Positions 34,573-47,096 of a stretch of 64,000 nucleotides of DNA are shown here, one piece after another. The translations under genes and the position numbers were made by a program. Source of the stretch: Arcuatula senhousia. Lineage: Eukaryota > Mollusca > Bivalvia > Mytilida > Mytilidae. The DNA lies in NCBI GenBank assembly GCA_963971305.1, contig OZ020307.1, positions 65,469,702 to 65,533,701 of the forward strand. The letters run 5' to 3'. Position 1 is the first letter of the stretch. Every line of letters starts with the position of its first letter. The notes beneath the pieces were generated by a model, which made no database searches, had not been told where the DNA came from, and saw nothing but the letters and a program-made list of their open reading frames with translations.

Positions 34573-36077
34573 ATTTTCTAAATGCTTATAGATAATGAAC
34601 TGATTTTTTTGTATGTGAGTTAACCATGATAAGTTACAGACCAAGTTTGAGTTTCGTGTCAGTCCACAAATTTGTATGGGAGTTATGGCCTTTTGATCTT
34701 TGAAAATTAACTAAGATATCAGTTTTCCGCAGTTTTTTTCTAAACGCTTATATATAATGAACTGATTTTGGTATGTGATTTTACCATGAATAGTTACAGA
34801 ATAAGTTTATGTTTTTTGCTGGTCAACAAATTTTTATGGGAGTCATGGCCCTTTGAAGTTTGAAAATTCACTAAAATATCAGTTTTCCACACTATTTTTC
34901 TAAACGCTTATACATGTAGATAATGAACTGATTTTTTGGTATGTGATTTTACTATGATGAGTTACAGATTAATTTTGAGTTTCCTGGTTGTCCACAAATT
35001 TTTATGGGAGTTATGGCCCTTTGAACTTTGAAAAGTCACTAAAATTTCAGTTTTCCACGTTATTTTTTCTAAATGCTTATAGATAATGAACTGATTTTTG
35101 GTATGTGATTTTACTATGATGAGTTACAGAATAAGCTTGAGTTTTGTGCTGGTCAACAAATTTTTATTGGAGTCATGGCCCTTTGAAGTTTGAAAATTCA
35201 CTAAAATATTAGTTTTCTGCATTTTTTTTCTAAACGCTTATATATAATGAACTGATTTTGGTATGTGATTTTACCATGAATAGTTACAGAATAAGTTTGA
35301 GTTTCGTGTCGGTCCACAAATTTGTATGGGAGTTATGGCCCTTTGAACTTTGAAAATTAACTAAAATTTCAGTTTTCCGCACTTTTTTTCTAAACGCTTA
35401 TATATAATGAAATGATTTTGGTATGTGATTTTACCATGAATAGTTACAGAATAAGTTTGAGTTTTGTGCTGGTCAACAAATTTTTATGGGAGTCATGGCC
35501 CTTTGAAGTTTGAAAATTCACTAAAATATCAGTTTTCCACACTTTTTTTTAAACGCTTATAGATAATGAACTGATTTTTGGTATGTAATTTTACCATGAA
35601 AAATTACAGAATAAGTTTGAGTTTTGTGCTGGTCAACAAATTTTTATTGGAGTCATGGCCCTTTGAAGTTTGAAAATTCACTAAAATATCAATTTTCTGC
35701 ACTTTTTTTCTAAAAGCTTATAGATAATAAACTGATTTTTGGTATGTGACTTTACTATGATGAGTTACAGATTAAGTTTGAGTTTCGTGCCGGTCCACAA
35801 ACTTTAATGGGAGTTATGGCCCTTTGAAGTTTGAAAATCCATTGCAATTTTATTTTCTACAATTTTTTATTGTTCCTTGTAGATAATAAACTGATCAAGT
35901 TTAGGTATTCTTTTGTTTGACAAATTTTTACCAGTGACTGAAATATGAGGCCGGTAGGGGACTAAGTATTGTTTTGCAATACTCTCAGAATGCTTGTTTT
36001 GATTGATTTTGTAAATACATGTAACAGTTTTATATCAGTAACAATAAATGATGACATTATATATTTTTTATTTGTAG

Positions 36078-36193
36078 AAAGATGATGTAGAACTTGTTAA
36101 ACTATTTATATGTTTTGGATCCAAAGTAAACATGAAGAATAAGAAAAACCAGACACCCAGACATATTGCTGCTGTTTCTAAAGAAAAGAACAG
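36078..36193 (+). CDS. PLA2G6: PLA2G6 exon f: last ankyrin repeat
   Basis: 116 bp between TTTGTAG and CAG|GTAGTG, in phase. It reads KDDVELVKLFICFGSKVNMK, then NKKNQTPRHIAAVSKEKNR. It corresponds to SKDNVEMIKALIVFGAEVD of vertebrate PLA2G6, closing the ankyrin block. The preceding intron (8.9 kb) is almost wholly filled by the nested elements at 27381-35996. Confidence 0.88.
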
Positions 36194-36264
36194 GTAGTGA
36201 TGTAATCATAGAAAGAGTTTGATGCTTTCCATATGAATATACTTTAGTCTTCATAAATTGAGCT

Positions 36265-36530
36265 CCATACCCTAGCTGGCCTGGATGGCCGAGTGGTCTA
36301 AGTTTAAATACCACACTATTGATCACTAGCCGATCACCTCTCAGCTGGTGTTCGAGTCCCGTTTGTATTTAACAAAAAAGGGACTTCCCCAACTGTATGT
36401 GATTAGGTTTGTAAGTTACCTGCTCAAGGTCAGTGGTTTCCTCTGGGTACTTTGGTTTCCTCCACCATACATAGCCCAGGTGCGTTGATAAAGGGCATTA
36501 AACAACAACAACATACACACACACACACAC
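36265..36530 (+). mobile_element. tRNA-derived SINE
   Basis: An A-box-like GGATGGCCGAGTGGTCTAAG at about 36283 and a B-box-like GGTGTTCGAGTCCC at about 36348 are spaced as in a tRNA(Leu/Ser)-type head. A GGTTTCCTCTGGGTAC / GGTTTCCTCCACC region follows, and the tail is AAACAACAACAAC plus (CA)n at 36511-36530. The fold is too degenerate for a functional tRNA. Confidence 0.65.
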
Positions 36531-36891
36531 CATATCCTAGCTTGAATACATGAATGCAAATTTGCTAATACTTATTCTGCTTTTGCTTAAAATTGAAACT
36601 GATAATCTAATATCCATTTAGAATAAAATGCTTGTGACTGTATTCTCAAAAACCTCCTTGTGACCTTCAATTGCAGAAAAAAAAGTTTTAAAAGTGTTCT
36701 ATATGCTTATCCTGTGAAGAACTTTTATACATGTATGTAAAGTTAAAATCAAAGCTGACTTTAATGAACACAAAAAAGACTGTAGACTTTGTTCTTAACT
36801 TAATGAAAAAGGGTAAACTGTAATCCATTTTGGTTTAGACATGGTTAAGTTTTAAAAAGTTTCACTGTAATTTTGAATGCTATATTTTCAG

Positions 36892-37040
36892 GGATATAAT
36901 TTTATACATGTTACATATCTCTGGTGGTAAGCGATGCACAGAGGATACCAAGGGCTGCTGTAAAGGGTGTGTACCAGAGGGGGATTTCAATGGAACGGAG
37001 GATGAAACCATGAAATTTATGATGACCACAGACAGAGAGT
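36892..37040 (+). CDS. PLA2G6: PLA2G6 exon g: linker with cysteine cluster
   Basis: 149 bp between ATTTTCAG and GAGT|GTAAGC. In phase it reads RDIILYMLHISGGKRCTEDT, then KGCCKGCVPEGDFNGTEDET and MKFMMTTDRE. The start matches the RKAILTLLRTVGAEYC position that ends the ankyrin block. The CxxxxKGCCKGC cluster is not in the vertebrate protein as I know it. It ends with one base of a split cysteine codon. Confidence 0.8.
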
Positions 37041-37084
37041 GTAAGCTTTATTTTACATGTTGCCATTGTGTCAATTAATTATAT

Positions 37085-37964
37085 CTCAAGTTTGGGAGAA
37101 TAAATAGGGAGCACCCTGTATGTCTGTCTGTCAGCCCATTTTTCCACATAGATTGTTTGCACAACATGATGGATTTTGTAAGGGAAAACATGTACATCAT
37201 ATGAAGATGTGGATGAAAAAATTTCATTGCTCTCGGATATCATTCACCTGAGATTGATAGACTAAAATTGGAATTTTTTTTTGGTTATAAAGAAATTAAT
37301 ATAAAGCTGAGGGTATCAATTTGTGAACTTGCTTACAATATTCCATTTTATACCCATGTTTGTCCTTATGAAGTAAATAAATATTAAGAAAGTACAAGTA
37401 GTTGCAGTTGCATGTTGAAGGACATTTTAACTTTTGATTTTTGATTAATGCCAGATAAGACAAGGAAGAAGAACTCTTTCAAATCTTTTACATTAAGAAG
37501 AAAAGTACAAACAATATATTGATTTACAGGTAAAAATTTTATGCCATCACAACTATAAGTTAACCAGTTAAATTGATTTGCCCTTGTCTGTCCATCCTTC
37601 TGTACCACATTACCGTAATTTTCCAGACTTGTTTCCACATGCCAATATAGAGCTGATTTTTCATATGTGAACCTATTATGATGTTTTACAGACTGAGTTT
37701 GTGTTTCGTTCTGGTCATTTGATTTTCATAGCAATTACGGCTTTTGGATTTCGAAAATTTCATGAAAATAAACAGTTTTCTGCAATTTGGCCTGAACATT
37801 TTGAGATGATTTTCTAAACATGGTGGGGGCATCATCCAAGTCTCACAAACACAAACAACACAGCTGCATGTAAATTTTTGATGACAATGTATGCGTCTTT
37901 TACTCTAAACATTGTATACTGGGCAGGGAAGGCATCACCTATTGTAGTTATTTCTTTTATTTTT
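37085..37964. other. Intron with degraded element fragments
   Basis: A GTCTGTCTGTC stretch (37121) and a GATGGATTTTGTAAGGG fragment near 37169 look like a worn core. 37620-37800 resembles the core of the 28553 element (GAGCTGATTTTTCATATGTG). No coding sequence is seen. Confidence 0.4.
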
Positions 37965-38930
37965 ATACGACCGCAAATTTTTTGCGATCGTATAATGGTA
38001 TGGCGATGTCGTCGTCGTTGTCGTCGTCGTCGTTGTCGTCGTCGTCTGGGGACATTTGGTTTCCGTGCGATAACTTGAGTAAATATTGACCAATTGTTAT
38101 GAAATTTTGATATGATGTTTCTAACCACTAGAAGAAGGTTCCTATTGTATTTGGGGTTGGTGGCCCCTACCATTTTGGAAAAAAGGGCCAAAAGGGGCTA
38201 AAACGGGTGTATTGACAAAACTGTTGTAGATTGTTTATTATTCATTTGATTTTCAAAATTCTTTTTTTATTGAATTCCTCATTAAATTCTGTCAACAAAA
38301 TGTGTCAAAGGTTTTGATGTATATCGAACCGTTACATTGCTACAGGGGGCCAAAGATAGGCCACACCCAAAAAATCAACTTTTTTATTTGTGGTCCGATT
38401 TTCAAAATCTTTTTTTCATTGGAATCCTTGTGAAAATCCCTGCCTGCATTTTTCAATCAGATTTGCAATATCTCTTACTGTTTTTGAGATATTAGGGGTC
38501 AAAGGGGCAAAAAACGCCATTTTTAAAAGTAGCTCAAGGCAAATGGTTTTACACAGGAAATTTAGCTGTAGTGGGCCAGTCAATTGATATGAAGTTTAAA
38601 AATGATGATTTTATCCACTGAAGGAAGCTTTTTATTGCATTTGGGGTTTGTGGTCCTAACCTTTTAAAAAAAAGGGCCAAAAGATGGCTAAAACGGGCCA
38701 AAATGTCAATTAATATAGAAATAAGATTTTTCTATTAAATGTTAATATAAATATATATGTGTTAAATGGGCATTTTAAAGTCCACCATGGGATGCATGTG
38801 TCAAAAATCTTTGTAAGTCCACCATGGGCTGCATGTGACAAAAGCAATAGACTATCCATATTGGGCCTCCAATGTACAGGGTTCAACTTGTTGCGGTCGT
38901 ATCATGCTGCGCTCGGCGTAGCTTTTTATT
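37965..38930 (+). mobile_element. ATACGACCGCAA-type element abutting a splice acceptor
   Basis: The head (37965-37993) pairs ATACGACCGCAA with TTGCGATCGTAT. (GTC)n lies at 38008-38047, and two cores start near 38050 and 38540. The tail is TTGCGGTCGTAT with the GCTGCGC-tcg-GCGTAGC hairpin and TTTTTATT. Only AACCAG separates its end from the next exon, so the pyrimidine tract of that acceptor is element sequence. Confidence 0.7.
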
Positions 38931-38936
38931 AACCAG

Positions 38937-39010
38937 GTGTAGTAGATGACATGCTGTCTTCCTTACAAGATCCTGATCGAGATACAGACAGTTCCTTAGA
39001 CAAAGACACA
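38937..39010 (+). CDS. PLA2G6: PLA2G6 exon h: acidic linker
   Basis: 74 bp between TTATTAACCAG and ACA|GTAAGT. In the only open phase it reads CVVDDMLSSLQDPDRDTDSS, then LDKDT. It has no sequence conservation I recognise; the support is phase, flanking splice sites and position between ankyrin and catalytic parts. It joins in frame to exon i ([11 protein letters not shown]). The family has 30-50 additional linker residues before the catalytic domain in vertebrates, so a further exon in 39011-47564 could have been missed. Confidence 0.65.
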
Positions 39011-39272
39011 GTAAGTACAATCGAGAGGAGGAATAACACTATTTTCTTAAATGTGCAAAATATTTAAGTTCCTGCATATTCAGAATTTTAAAAGTTTTCA
39101 ATTTGCTTGACCTAAAGTTTATCACTCTGCTGTCATCCATGGTCTGCACATCATCCTTTTATCTATTAAGTTTTTGTCAAAGATCTCCTTTTCTGAAACT
39201 TATGAAGGGTTTGGTCTTAAACTTGCTCTAAAAAAAAGATTAGTGATTCAGGCTCATAGGAGTCTCTGGTTA
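39011..39272. other. Intron start with a worn AGCTCACC-family tail
   Basis: At 39170-39270 a fragment reads CTCCTTTTCTGAAACTTATG and ends GATTCAGGCTCATAGGAGTC, a decayed tail of the family seen at 29372. Confidence 0.4.
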
Positions 39273-39925
39273 TCCCCAAGCCCAATGGAGTTGGGGAGGG
39301 GATATATCGTTTTGTTCGTTCTTTCTTACATAGATTTGAACGTTCCTAAAGGTTTTTGTTTTGTCATTAACTTTGGAACTAAACATCATAGAAAGATGAT
39401 ATTTGGTCAGTGGGGTAAATATTTGATGGTAACCAGCATATGTACCATAATTAAGTGACCTTGATCTTTATTTTCTGCAAGAATGACTCGGCTTAAGTTT
39501 TGGTTAAGTTCCATATCTCAGTAACTGCAAGTGATAGAGAAATAACATTGGTTCAGGGGGGTCATTTTGGATTGTAACAAACTTTCGTATTGAAATAAAG
39601 TCACCTTGACCTACATTTTCTGCATGAACAACTCAGGTTAAAGTTTTTGTTAAGGTTTACATCTCAGCACCTACAAGAAAGGATATTGGATCAGTGCATA
39701 CATCTTGGATAGTCATTAGCATCCATGTTAACATAAGGTCACCTTGACCTATATTTTTGGCATAAATGACTCAGGTTAAAGTTTTGGTTAGGGCACATAT
39801 CTCTGCAATTCCAGTTTTGTAGAGGAATGATATTAAGAGAGTGGGTATATCTTGGATAGTAATCAACATCTGCTCCAGATTTAGCGGGTGAGGGGATTTG
39901 CTGCTGTTTGCAACTGCTCTATTTC
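39273..39925 (+). mobile_element. TATCCCCAAGCCCAA-head element
   Basis: The head pairs TATCCCC/GCCCAA with TTGGGGAGGGGATA around TGGAG. Three cores of about 180 bp follow (AAGTGACCTTGATC, AAGTCACCTTGACC, AAGGTCACCTTGACC). The end has GGTGAGGGGAT mirroring the head and a TTGC/GCAA hairpin. The exact 3' end is not clear. Confidence 0.5.
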
Positions 39926-42900
39926 TTTTTTTTTAAATATAGTAAACATTTTATTAATGCATATTGATATAACTGAACCTCTTTACCTTATTGATATAAT
40001 AAGAGGATTAAGAATTGTAGGGTTCCTTTTATAAAATACATGCACATGTATTGATGAACAATAATGTCTGTTTTTGAATTAAAACAAAATAAATGTTTCC
40101 TGTATGAACATTGTTTAAAAAGTGGACCAGGTCAACTGATGAAATGGGGAGATGTTAAAGTGTTTATTGATTGAGAAAACTCTTCCTGTCCTGCATACTC
40201 TTACATATCTTCCAACTGTATATATGGATAAGTTAAAATGTTCTTAATTGGTATTTATAACAATTTGAACAGGTCTAGTCAGGTACAAATCTTGACGTCA
40301 GCATAAATTTAAATATTAATTAGTTGACTGCTTTGAAAAATGCATGCCGGGATATTCGTAGTACTTTATGAATGAAAATTTAGTAATAAGTACATTTTGC
40401 TTCTTTTTACTTTTATTTTTTATAGTTTTTATAATAAAAAAAAAAGAAAACTAAACTTTATATTATTTTTGAACTTTCCATGCTCTGATTGCCTTTATTT
40501 ATAGTGACTGCATAGGTTTTAGCATTTGCGTAAAGTAATGCACAACGTAATGCATACATACCTATGCATGCACATATATAGTTGTTAATAGTAATGTTTT
40601 AAGAAAATGCATGTTTTATCCGTGGAATTACCACATATATATATACAGTCAAGTTACCGTGAATGCTAAGTAAGTATATGATTACCAATTTGAAAATTGT
40701 ATTTTTGAAGGTCGCGTTCGCCTTTATATGCATATATGCACATAATGTCGTTTCAAAGGTCTTGCTGCTTTCCCAAACACAAAAGGAGTGAGGGCACAAA
40801 TATTTTAAAATATGGGAATGTTTTACCTTCCCGCTTGCAAGAAAAGGCAAAGAAATTTTGATTTCTGACAAAAGGGGGCAGATTTGCATTGTATGTTTCA
40901 AATTTTTAGAGCCGACCTATTTCAAGATAAGACGAACTTATCATTATATCTTCGTGAAGTATTTAAATTTTCAGGGGAATTTGTAGTGAGGATAATTTTT
41001 CTAGTGAAAATTCGAACTATTGAATGGTGAATGTTGAAAGGTGGGCGGATGATAGGCGTTGTGCAGCGGCGGATGAGAGGGGAAATATTTGGATAACAGT
41101 TTTCTCGGTAACTATTGATCTTTGGAATGCAAAATCAGAAAGAGGTCCCATATATTGGAATATATAATATTCATATAGTAAAAAACAATGTTATTTTCGT
41201 TCACTTTTACCACTTAAACCGACTTTTATGTTTTTAAAGTGCTGCATTCCATGAATCGATTGTATTTTGAATAAAAATGATTCATTTTTGTGTTAGAAGC
41301 GTTTTCCATATCGCCAAATGTGTCATTTGTAAAAACAAGAGGTGACAAAGGCAAGGTATATTTCCTATAGAAAGATTAAGAGTTATCCTTCTTCGAACGT
41401 AGATAGCATGATTGTATTCGACATTTTTTTAAAATTTATTTTAAAACTTTCAAAAAACTGACAGTTCTGTTTTACCTTTGCCCAGTCGTCTGTAAAGCTT
41501 TCCGCCACAGTAATACATGATAATACAGAAGATCGATATTTTTCATATTTCTCATAATACATGAAATAAAATATGGCGATTAAAAAACTTTTATATATAC
41601 ATAGCTCTTACGAAAGCGCAGTCTTTTATGAAAAAAAAAACGATGTCACTTTATTTAATTATTACCACATTTTTTTTAGTTTAATTCATTTGAAAGAAGT
41701 TTCAGTGTGTGAAAGCAATATGTTGGTTAATTATATGCTCCGATCTTTTTTTTAGCTATCGGCGTCTGTAGTTCCGTCGGTTATTTTTTTTCAAACTTGA
41801 ACTGCATCTTAACATTATACGGCTGAAATATGTTTAATCAGAACAAAACACACATAATGATATATTAATGGGGTTGTCATTCGAAAAAGCACTAACCAGA
41901 TGCTAGATATAATTGAACATGAAAAATAGTCAAGACAAATCAGACCATATACAATTGAAAGGGGCAAAATTGGAGTTGAGTTGCAAAAAAAAAATTACAT
42001 ATTTTCAAAAACCCGACAGAAATATACATGCATTTTACAAAACCAAACCTATATCTCAAAATTTTTTGGACTTTACAAATCCATCAGTCAATAATATGAC
42101 ACTTTTTTTTTACAAATTTCACTAAAAGAGGTGTGTATCCATCTCCTCTTAAATTTACAAAAAATACCTAGCACACAATCAGAGACAAGACGAAAACAAG
42201 ACAAAAACCCAGCTTCTTGCTATAATCGATGAAAACATAAAAACACCTCCTCGTTAAACAGAAAGAAATCTTTATAAAGCAGAAATAAAATACGCTAAAA
42301 AATCAATACGAATCGATTTTCTCAATTTGATTCGAGAAGAAATAAAATATCTAAGCAAATGACGATCATGAATATCTTGACTGACGATAATTTTACCCGT
42401 TTTATTGTCAAATTTTATGCATGTATTTTGTATTGCTAATTTGTATCAAGTAATTTGTACTGTTATTTGTTATAAAAAGAAAAAAAAATACATATCTTGA
42501 TGTGTCTCTTGTATTTATCTCCTAAACATGGATATAATATGACTACACAATTCAAGCTATTTTATGCAACCGTGTATAGTCATTTAAAAATATGCATAAC
42601 ATCCCTAGTTTGAACGATTTTTTTTATATCAAAGAGTCGTTCAATTTGAAATCTGAACATGCAATGGATTGCTTGCTTTGTGAGGAGAATATTTTTGCAA
42701 TTTTCGTTTCTTATAATACATTCAAATTTTCTTCTCATGCTCTACAAATTTCAATACTTTACGGCTGTTCAGCACGTTTTATAGTACTACAAATCAATCA
42801 TCGTATCCCATAATTCAATCAATTCATTGATAAACGCGACAGGTAAATAAACAATCGAACATGAATATGCAAAATTGATGTGCCCTTATTTGTAAATAAA

Positions 42901-43444
42901 TTTACATATGACTCGACCTGTTGAATACTATGTGTGTAAGGAATACGATTCTTCATTTCAACCTACCATTTGCTTGTTACTGAAAAGGGAAATTCCACTG
43001 TAATGGCAAATCAATCATCTTTTCTGAAAATAGATATAGCTCTAGTAGACGATAAATAGATGTGGAATAAGTGTACGCGACACAACCACATTAAAGAAAC
43101 GTCAATTTAAAAATTCACAATGGAAAACAGTCAGCAATCTTCAACATGACCAGAGGTCACTGCTTCCTGTCTTGCATTGGCCCAAGATTAAAAATACAAT
43201 ACATATTAGATTCAAACAAATCCCTAGATTATCAACCAAAGGCCCATTTCTGGACATAAAACAAAACAAATAAGATATGAATTGAATATCAATTAGTTTG
43301 AAATACTATAATGTTAAGAAGATATTTATTTTGCAACAGCTAAACTTTGATTATATGCATTAAACATATTTAATTTAGATAAACCACATTTAGTATAGTC
43401 ACAACAGGTCATTTTACTATCCCTACAATTTGTACTAGCAATAG
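39926..43444. other. Long intron stretch, no gene recognised
   Basis: AT-rich, largely non-repetitive. No exon candidate with family similarity was found on either strand. A dispersed fragment AACAGTCAGCAATCTTCAAC lies at 43126. Confidence 0.4.
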
Positions 43445-43705
43445 AGAAATATGCCCTTACAGAAAAGAAAATGTTGCAGCAATATTGCTGCTATATTGCA
43501 GCAATATTGCTGCAATCAAATATTGTTGCAGGAAAAAGTTGCAGGAGTGTTGCAGGTTGTTGCAGCTAGCTGCAACTTTTCTTGCAACATTCCTGCAACA
43601 ATATTTGTTGCAGCTATTTCTTGCTGCAATATTGCAACAAATTTTACTATAGATATATCAGAAAAAGTTGTTGCAGGAAAGTTGCAAGAAGAGACACTCC
43701 CATAA
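43445..43705. repeat. TTGCAGCAA-rich imperfect palindrome cluster
   Basis: About 250 bp composed largely of TTGCAGCAATATTGCTGCAA words in both orientations, with a central GTTGCAGCTAGCTGCAAC palindrome near 43559. Related to the clear hairpin at 44470. Confidence 0.6.
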
Positions 43706-44469
43706 TGCAATTGAAAGGAATTTTGTTCATTCAATCAAATGAGTTTGTAACCATTTTTCAAAATTATAAACTTACATGAGGCAGCAAGCAGTTTGTGTCT
43801 GATCAAATGGTGTTGAAATTTCTTTTAAGGATTAATATGGTTGAAGATTTGCTTTTAATTAAGGTAAAATATTTGCTTATATTGATTTTGTTAGCTTGGA
43901 ATTTTAATGAGTAAAATAATTACTTGTAAATATATATAATGTACATGTATATTCACAGTGATTCTGTCAATCATCATGCAGTGCATTTTTTACACACAAT
44001 ATAACCTACATGTATATTTATAACAAGATAAATTAAGCTATTTCAGATTTTGTTTTTAAAGTATACACAAAAACAAACAAAAATGACGCAAAATATATAA
44101 ATGCACTTTTGTTTAACTTCTTCTTTGAACTTTAACTTGTTATTACATGTATTCCTGAAGAATTTTTTATTTATCTAAAATAACAAATAAGTTATGGCGA
44201 GTTAAAGTTGAAATCCCATTAGATTGTAATTGTTTTCTGCCAACCAATTCACCTGAGTCATGTGACCTATGACATCACGACAAAAGATCCTATAAAGTAT
44301 AACATTTTGAGGACAGCCATGGTTTATATTCTCTTAATAAACATGATCATGATGATAAGCTCATTCTCACATGTCTCATTAAGTGATCTGAATAAGCTTA
44401 GCATACACATGGCATGTTTTGTGTAATCTAATATTTATGTGGCACACACATGTTTAGAACTAGGTCAGC

Positions 44470-44683
44470 GTTGCAGAAACATGTTGCAGCAATATTGCAG
44501 CAACATGTCAGATTTCGTATGCAAATTAGTTTTCCTGCAACAATGTTTCTGCAATATTGCAGCAATAGTTTTCCTGCACCAATATCATTGCAGCAATGTT
44601 GCAGCAACATTGTTGCAGGAAAACTAATTTGCATACGAAATCTAACATGTTGCTGCAATATTGCAGCAACATGTTTCTGCAAC
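44470..44683. repeat. Foldback repeat with about 75-bp arms
   Basis: Left arm 44470-44545 (GTTGCAGAAACATG... to CAACAATG) pairs with right arm 44608-44683 with only small mismatches. The loop contains more TTGCAGCAA words. It may be a miniature element or the stem of a larger one; the borders are uncertain. Confidence 0.6.
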
Positions 44684-44812
44684 ATTGCAGCAATATGTTG
44701 CAAGAAGGCTTTTTTTTTCCATAAGGGTGAGTAATAAAAGATTTTATACTTATTTAGTCTTGTTACAATAATATGCAGAATGAAAAATATATCTGACAAA
44801 TTCATTAAAAAG

Positions 44813-46230
44813 CTAGGTCTAATTGTGAGTTGGGGTTTATAGAGTTATTCGTGGACAACCCTACTCTTCCGGACCTAGTTAGACCTTGTAAAATTGTCAT
44901 TGTGTATATATATGGAGGGAGAGAATAACGTTTTACTTGAAATGGTCACAGAAATTTACATAATTTTTATTATACTTTTAAGGGATGTAATAAATGATAC
45001 TTTATGCAGTAGTGCTAAGTATTGAGAAGGGGATTTCCATCATACATGTAATTGGAAATCACCTTTTACATAAATAGATCATAATTGATGAAAATACAAA
45101 TTCACTTTATATAAATTACTTTAATTAAAGGAACAAGGATCAACAATATACTCCTTTCTTGTTTTATTTATAAGTAGACCAAGAATTAAAAGGAAAAGAA
45201 TGTATATTTGATTAAATCTGAAAAAAATCTGTTCTAAATTTCTTTTTTGTAATAAAGAGGAATTGTGATATGAAGAAAAATAACAAAATAAATGGCCAAG
45301 GCTTTTGGTAAGATAGAGTATAATAGATTTATTAATGTGTGTTAATCCTAGGGGCTACTACCTTAGTCTGATTTAGGATATACCTGTGCCGTTGACCTGC
45401 TCAGAACCGGACCCTTTTAGTATCAAGAAAATTGAGAAAAAACATACCCTGTTATACCACCTGACAATAATATCATACCCTATTATGACCATGTGAAATA
45501 TGCTTTGATTCATATATTTTATTGTATATATAGTTGTACTGAGGCCATTTACAGAGAAAAGTACAATATGAGCTCAAATAGCCCAGGAACTACCTTGTTT
45601 TGAAGCATTTTCATGTTATGATTTCATGTCTATTTAATATTAAACTGATGAAACTCAATGATTTTAACATATTTGTAACCCTGTTGGTAACAGTTGGGCT
45701 GAAATTATAACTCTGTTCTACACCTTGAAGCCTGAAAAAAACAGACCCTTTATTGCAGCACACTCATAACTTGATTATATAGGAAGTAGCCCCCCACCCC
45801 CGGATTTAAACCAGTATTTATTATCAAGTTAAAGTAGTCATCTTTCACAACTGTGTGTGTAATTGAAGCAGATTTAGAAATAAATAACTGGGTAGTCTCA
45901 TTTCATGCATATATAATACAAAGTATTTGATGTGTTTAATTAATTTGTTTTTAGAAAAGGGGATTTCCAGTAATGACCTCATTTTCAATATGGGAAACCC
46001 CCTTGTCAAAACATAGAACTGCTACATAAATGATTACAAATTACATCCCCTACTACATGTACTAACAACATTAAAGTTATGTAAATTTCTGTGACCATTT
46101 CAAGTAAAACATTGCTCTATCCCTCAATATATACAAAATGACAATCTTAAAAAGTATAACTAGGTCCGGAAGAGTTGGGTTATCCACATACGTATAACTC
46201 TATAAACCCCCAACTCACAATTAGACCTAG
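44813..46230. mobile_element. Non-autonomous DNA element with roughly 250-bp inverted ends
   Basis: CTAGGTCTAATTGTGAGTTG at 44813 is inverted at 46211-46230. The inversion continues inward through TTCCGGACCTAGTT, CATTTCAAGTAAAAC and GGGATGTAAT to about 45055 / 45960. The 0.9-kb interior has no recognisable transposase. A CTAG-like flank may be part of the end or a duplication. Confidence 0.6.
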
Positions 46231-47096
46231 TTTCTTTTTTGTTCTTTTTTTATGCAATTTTCAGGCATAGATTGTATAGGTTTTGATGAATATTGTTGCA
46301 ATAAGACTTAATGGGCATAAAATTATGCTCACATCCAATTTGACTGAAAGGACAAGGTAGGGTAAGTGCACAAAAATGGCCCCCTCAATTTTGCATAGTT
46401 TACTTATGAATATAGTTCAGTGTAATTGTAAAATATAGTATAGTACTTAAGAGAAAGCATGAAATTTAGAAATGAGCTAAATTGCTTAATTGTGCATGTG
46501 CACAAAATCATTAAACCAGCCAATTTGCCAACTATGCTAAAATAGCTAAACTTAATGCAGCTTTTGTGAAGGATGAATATGGTGAACCTGTGACCAACAA
46601 AGATATTTTCAAAAAATATTTGTATAGTGATGTTACACCTACAAATAAGATATTTTTGGGGTTACAGGTTTGCTCATAATTTTTTTTAAACATTAAAACC
46701 CTATATGAAAATTAACCATTTTGGAGAAAAGTCTCTTTTCTCACATATTTAGGTCAACACTGAGAAAATACTGTATAAATCCTTCATTTGAAACATACAA
46801 ATTATTTTAAAATTGAACAGTTGAAAGAATATTAATTTTGTCAGTTTAAAAAAAAGGGCAAAAAATCCAGCCCTTATCATACCTTTTCATTTGCTAGAAT
46901 TGTATGCTAATTAATTCATTTTACCTTGGCTAAACCTTTTAACTTTATTTCTGAAAATAATTAGCACATGTGTCAAAGCTCATTAAAAGTTCTCAAACTT
47001 TTTTCTTTGTAGTTTCAAAATAGGATATGATATAGCAATCTTTTATTCTTTAATTACTCTACAGTATTTTTTGGGATGTCTTTTTATGTGAAACAT
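46231..47096. other. Intron, nothing recognised
   Basis: AT-rich sequence with short homopolymers only. Confidence 0.4.

Larger units (their letters stand above)
28553..35996 (+). mobile_element. Outer AAGTCCCCTACTGGC element with nested elements
   Basis: The head (28553-28584) pairs AGTCCCCTACTGGC with GCCAAAGGGGACT. The tail near 35950-35996 reads GCCGGTAGGGGACT, then the hairpin AGTATTG-tttt-GCAATACT and CTTG before T. Its core is a tandem unit of about 155-170 bp (GATAATGAACTGATTTTTGG, then GGGAGTTATGGCCCTTTGAA), with seven or eight copies at 34575-35870. The core is interrupted at 28805-32007 and 32171-34572 by other families. Confidence 0.65.

Noticed and set aside
36283..36362. Functional tRNA gene
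   Set aside because: A-box- and B-box-like words are present, but the acceptor and anticodon stems do not pair and the sequence continues as a SINE body with an AAC-rich tail.
44439..44805. Overlapping open frames on both strands rich in C, N and Q around the TTGCAGCAA hairpin
   Set aside because: The composition reflects TTGCAGCAA words read in any frame; there is no plausible protein.
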